Of a DNA stretch of 10,610 nt, positions 7,518 to 10,610 are shown piece by piece. The stretch is from the NCBI GenBank assembly GCA_910592005.1, contig CAJVPP010003841.1:1-10610 (forward strand). Direction: 5' to 3'. This DNA comes from Funneliformis mosseae. Taxonomy: Eukaryota > Glomeromycota > Glomeromycetes > Glomerales > Glomeraceae. A program made the position numbers and the translations under genes. The notes below the pieces were generated by a model, which saw nothing but the letters and a program-made list of their open reading frames with translations, was not told the DNA's origin and ran no database searches. Each line of letters opens with the position of its first letter. The stretch's first letter is position 1.

Positions 7518-7910
7518 CAAAATGCTAATATAGATTTAGATAGTAGAATCTAATATAAGCTAGTTAATGTAGGCTATAGTGATGTAAACTTTGAAGAATA
7601 TAGAAGAATATTAGAAGCATTATATTCTTTAGATAAATGATATAATCATGAAATATTATAAATATGATGCTTTCGCATTTGTGATCTATTTAGGAAAATT
7701 CTAAAAGAGAATCTAAGAATCCTTTCAGGGAATGGATACATTACAATATATGGAAAATTAATTAAAAGAAGTGATAGGATCTATAGTCTTTCATCTAATT
7801 ATATATATTGTAATGTATGTGACTCCTTAATTTTTATACTTGAAAATGGTTTTAGTAGAACTACTGAGAAGGAACAAAAATATTGCACAGTCAAAATTTA
7901 TCTGATTTAA
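7518..7910 (+). pseudogene. Coding relic of unknown family with an 80-codon uninterrupted 3' part
   Basis: A single frame of 131 codons ends in TAA at 7908-7910. The first third has four stops (NANIDLDSRI*, then NVGYSDVNFEEYRRILEALY). From 7668 there is no stop for 80 codons: CFRICDLFRKILKENLRI, YGKLIKRSDRIYSLSSNYIY, CNVCDSLIFILENGFSRTTE and KEQKYCTVKIYLI. It has no in-frame ATG, so an ATG-based ORF scan misses it. Regular Cys residues and charged/aromatic alternation look like real protein. It may be the 3' part of the same gene as 6966-7332. Function unknown. Confidence 0.5.
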
Positions 7911-8064
7911 TAAATTGTTAATATATAATTAGCTATGTAATTTTTATATTATATTTGCTATATATTTCCTAAATAGATTATTTATTTATTGTTTTGATTT
8001 AATATGTTAAAGATTGTAAAGATTGGATTTAAAAATCTCTATCATTTTCTACTTTGCGCATACG

Positions 8065-8600
8065 ATGGGTCTTGCTAAAGAATTAACTCCTATACAAAAG
8101 AGAGACATTATTGCAGCCAAAAAATTAGGCCACAACAATACTGAGATTGTAAAAGCTATAGGATATTATTAAATAACCATTATAAGATATCTTGCAGCTT
8201 ATAAATCAGAAGTACTTTCTAAAAATAATCAGATTGATCCTGCTTGATCAATAGCCAAAAAAGACAAAGATTTAAGACAATGGTTCTCAAAAATAAAGAA
8301 CTAAGACAAAAAAGTCTAGTAAAAATTACTAATATATTTTCTGCTAAAATTAATAAGCTAGTCTCTACAAAAATAATTTATTGTGCATTTTACAAGAAAA
8401 ATGTATATTTCTGTATTTCTCAAAAGAAACCTCTAATCTCAAAATAAATGACTTATATAGGTAATAGAAAGAAAACATTGGACTGTAAAAGACTAGAAAA
8501 AGATAGTCTGAACAGATGAGTCTATATTTTCACAGTTTCAAAAAACTGGATAGGGAAGAGTGTAGAGAAAGCCAGAAGAAAAATTTAATGAAAATTGCAT
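8065..8600 (+). pseudogene. Tc1-like transposase remnant in three reading frames
   Basis: Frame 1 from ATG 8065 gives MGLAKELTPIQKRDIIAAKK and NNTEIVKAIGYY, a Tc1-type N-terminal helix-turn-helix, ending in TGA at 8245. Frame 2 (about 8275-8447) continues with LRQKSLVKITNIFSAKI and FCISQKKPLISK, the usual KPLIS segment before the catalytic core. Frame 3 (8447-8600) gives ERKHWTVKD*KKIV*TDES and GRV*RKPEEKFNENCI, with the first catalytic Asp of DES kept at 8515-8517. The second Asp and the Glu are missing: recognisable sequence ends near 8600. Two frameshifts and several stops (including TAG and TGA at expected Trp positions) make it dead. No terminal repeats were found around it. Confidence 0.85.
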
Positions 8601-8689
8601 AGGACATATGAATTAATTTATGGTAAAAGTTTTCATATTATTTGTAATAGACAATAAAAGAAAGATGATCAGATAAATCTTAAAGAGAG

Positions 8690-9127
8690 ATAAATGATGA
8701 AATATATTAGATTTACAAAGGATGCAAACTAGAAAATGATAATTTTAGTATTATTGAAATCCAAATTGCTAGAAATAAAATACATCTAAATATTCTAATT
8801 TAAGATATAAATAAGATATATTGTCTCTATGATTTACAAACTGTTAAAATTTCAATTCAACTAAATAATAAGGAAATTATATTTAATTTTGTTAAAATAT
8901 TATTGACAATAAAGGTTTGTTAACAGTAAATCTTATTCAAATTTTATTTTACTTGTTAAAAATTTAACATATTTTTATAATTATAGAATATATTACATGT
9001 TAATCTATCATTATTATATTATATTTCTCAAATTAGTTTAGATAGTAATACAGAAAATAGCTTTACAATATCTTCTTCAAAATCATTATCACCACCAAAT
9101 ATGAAAAAAAGAAAGTCTAGCAACTAA
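8690..9127 (+). pseudogene. Coding relic of unknown family with a basic C-terminus
   Basis: Frame 8690-8923 reads INDEIY*IYKGCKLENDN, FSIIEIQIARNKIHLNILI, DINKIYCLYDLQTVKIS and IQLNNKEIIFNFVKILLT, broken by two internal stops, with a TAA at 8921-8923. After a T-rich stretch that may be a decayed intron, 9029-9127 gives QISLDSNTENSFTISS, KSLSPPNMKKRKSSN and a stop. The KKRK cluster could be a nuclear localisation signal. The link between the two blocks is inferred from order and strand only; I could not find a splice pair that joins them in frame. It follows directly after the truncated Tc1 relic but does not resemble a DDE domain. Family not recognised. Confidence 0.4.
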
Positions 9128-10536
9128 TATTTACTTTTTTAACTACTTAATAAACTTGACTCTATATTCAATTTTCAATCTATTTTTGATATATAAAATC
9201 TTCTAATGTATGCAAATATTTTATCAAAGTATAGATTTAAAATATGAGAAAAAAAATATTTAAGGATTAATACTTTAACTAGCATAATATTATATTATAA
9301 ATTGTAAATATTACAATTAGTAAATAATATAAAGTATTACGCTAAAATATAAATATTAGTAACCTTATTCTGTAAAATTTACATAAATTTACAAATCTTA
9401 TACAATACTTTGCATTAAAAATATTCCTGATGTATTTATATTTATTTTGAGTAAAAGATCCAATTTATATCAAATATCAGCAGAAGACTTAAATTTTTTT
9501 TATTGTAATGTATGGTACTATTTATAATATTAGTATAAATTTTATAAATTATAATAAATCCATTAATTCTTTTATTTTCAGTATAAATCAATCAAAAAAA
9601 TATTAATTTTTAAAAACATATAATTTTATTGTAAAAATCTTATAATTTTTAATATAAAAACCTTATAATTTTCAATGTAATAAAATATAATTTTTTTTAT
9701 TATTTTTATATATTATTAATTAACAATTCCTTATACATCATTTTTTATAAAAAAATGCTAAAAATTCCTTATAAAATATAAGAAAATGTGTTACAAAATT
9801 TCAAAAAATGTATACAAAACTTATTTATAATAATGAAAAACATATGCAAATTTTTTATAAAGTATAATAATATATAAAAAATTATTATTAATTTAATAAA
9901 TTATATAAGGAAGTTTACTAGAAAAATTAAACTCTGTAAATTTTTTAACCAAAATAAAAATAAAATGTAATAAAAATCAAAATTATTAACAATTTTCAAA
10001 ATCTGATTTTTTTAGTAATCTTTTTATATTATTTTTATAAACAAAAATTTATTTATATAAATTAAATCATTATAAATTTAGAATTATATTTATGTAATAT
10101 TTATGATTATAATTATATATTATATATAAATATTTTTATCAATTTATAGATTTTTTTAATTATTTTAAATTTATTTTATAAAATATAATTTGACTATTTA
10201 AAATGATTTTTAATATTATTAATAAAAATTAATAATAATTTAAAATATTTAAACTTAAAATTCTTTTTATTCTTTTTTATCTAATATTATTAAATAATTA
10301 TTATAATTATTATTTTAATATATTTATTTTTTAATATATTTAAATAATAAATTTTAAACAATTTTATTTATATAAGATGTATTTAAATATAGATCATATA
10401 ATATAGCTAATATTAATATTACTTTACTGATATTAAAAAATTAAAAAATTACCTGTATAATGATTATGTAAAGAATAAAGTATAATAAAGATGTAAAGAT
10501 GTGATTTTAATGATAAAATATTAGTCACATGATATA
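9128..10536. other. Extreme A/T tract without recognisable genes
   Basis: About 1.4 kb with very few G or C bases, dense in stop codons in all frames. No protein-like run, tRNA or transposon end was recognised on either strand before 10539. Apart from the 22-23 bp tandem repeat there are only scattered TTATAATTTT/TTTATAAA-type motifs. Confidence 0.7.
9619..9694. repeat. Four-unit tandem repeat, 22-23 bp period
   Basis: TATAATTTT recurs at 9619, 9641, 9664 and 9686, with similar A-rich filler between (for example CTTATAATTTTTAATATAAA). Spacings are 22, 23 and 22 bp. The regular period is more than expected from base composition alone, though this remains a low-complexity region. Confidence 0.5.
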
Positions 10537-10538
10537 TA

Positions 10539-10575
10539 CAGTAGCGGTCATAAGTATCTGACCCCTCATAATTCT
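10539..10575 (+). mobile_element. Start of a Tc1/mariner-type transposon (terminal repeat, partial)
   Basis: CAGTAGCGGTCATAAGTATC then TGACCCCTC begins directly after TA (10537-10538). CAGTNGCGGTCATAAGTNTC-type ends are typical of Tc1/mariner elements with TA target sites. It is a sudden GC rise after the A/T tract. The element would extend to the right beyond the window; its inner boundary here is approximate. It may or may not belong to the same family as the Tc1 relic at 8065. Confidence 0.65.
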
Positions 10576-10610
10576 TAAAGTTAATTAATAATATCTATTA
10601 AATTTTTTTT

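Noticed and set aside
2551..7910. Possible nuclear code reassignment of TAA/TAG to glutamine
   Set aside because: Stops also occur at expected Trp and Arg positions, TGA is used as well, and frameshifts and a lost catalytic residue are present. Ordinary pseudogene decay explains all of it.
1..10610. CRISPR arrays, tRNA or rRNA genes, bacterial operons
   Set aside because: No regularly spaced identical repeats with unique spacers, no cloverleaf or rRNA-like conserved stretches seen, and the introns and transposon families are eukaryotic.

Overview
The window looks like a transposon graveyard in a very AT-rich eukaryotic nuclear genome. Short spliceosomal introns (about 60-80 nt, GTAAG-type donors, TAG acceptors) interrupt the reading frames. 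The transposases recognised are eukaryotic families: pogo/Tigger, Tc1/mariner and a tnp2 type (CACTA/Plavaka). The tnp2 relic and the AT content resemble what I remember of arbuscular mycorrhizal fungi (Glomeromycotina, Rhizophagus-like genomes). That assignment is an inference from recall, not a search. No intact gene, tRNA or rRNA was found, and every coding region seen carries nonsense codons or frameshifts.

Layout. Bases 1-71 are one end of a Tigger-like DNA transposon that continues to the left. Bases 165-2185 (minus strand) are a broken multi-exon gene of unknown function, with a basic/Ser-rich N-terminus and an Asn/Ser/Asp-rich tail. Bases 2186-2550 are AT-rich spacer with an imperfect duplication. 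Bases 2551-4447 (plus) are a decayed tnp2-type transposase that stops abruptly where a pogo element (4448-6162) sits between TA dinucleotides. That element is complete from end to end: inverted ends, subterminal repeats, and one transposase gene with an 80-nt intron whose removal gives a single 426-codon frame. It carries six premature stops, and its first catalytic Asp has become Asn.

To the right of the pogo element the tnp2 gene does not resume. Instead there is a minus-strand relic of a probable trihelix (Myb/SANT-like) DNA-binding protein (about 6185-6936), then plus-strand coding relics of unknown identity (6966-7332 and 7518-7910). A three-frame remnant of a Tc1-like transposase follows (8065-8600), then another unknown coding remnant (about 8690-9127). 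The rest, about 1.4 kb, is almost pure A/T with a 22-23 bp tandem repeat. At 10539 a new Tc1/mariner-type terminal repeat begins and runs out of the window.

Common theme. Where I can guess the ancestral residue, nearly all nonsense codons look like CAA/CAG to TAA/TAG, CGA to TGA or TGG to TAG/TGA, that is C-to-T changes on one strand or the other. This suggests cytosine deamination of methylated or RIP-like targeted repeats. Nothing here looks like a functioning multi-gene system; the interest is in the decay pattern, the intron inside the pogo transposase, the mismatched flanks of the pogo element and several unidentified coding fossils.
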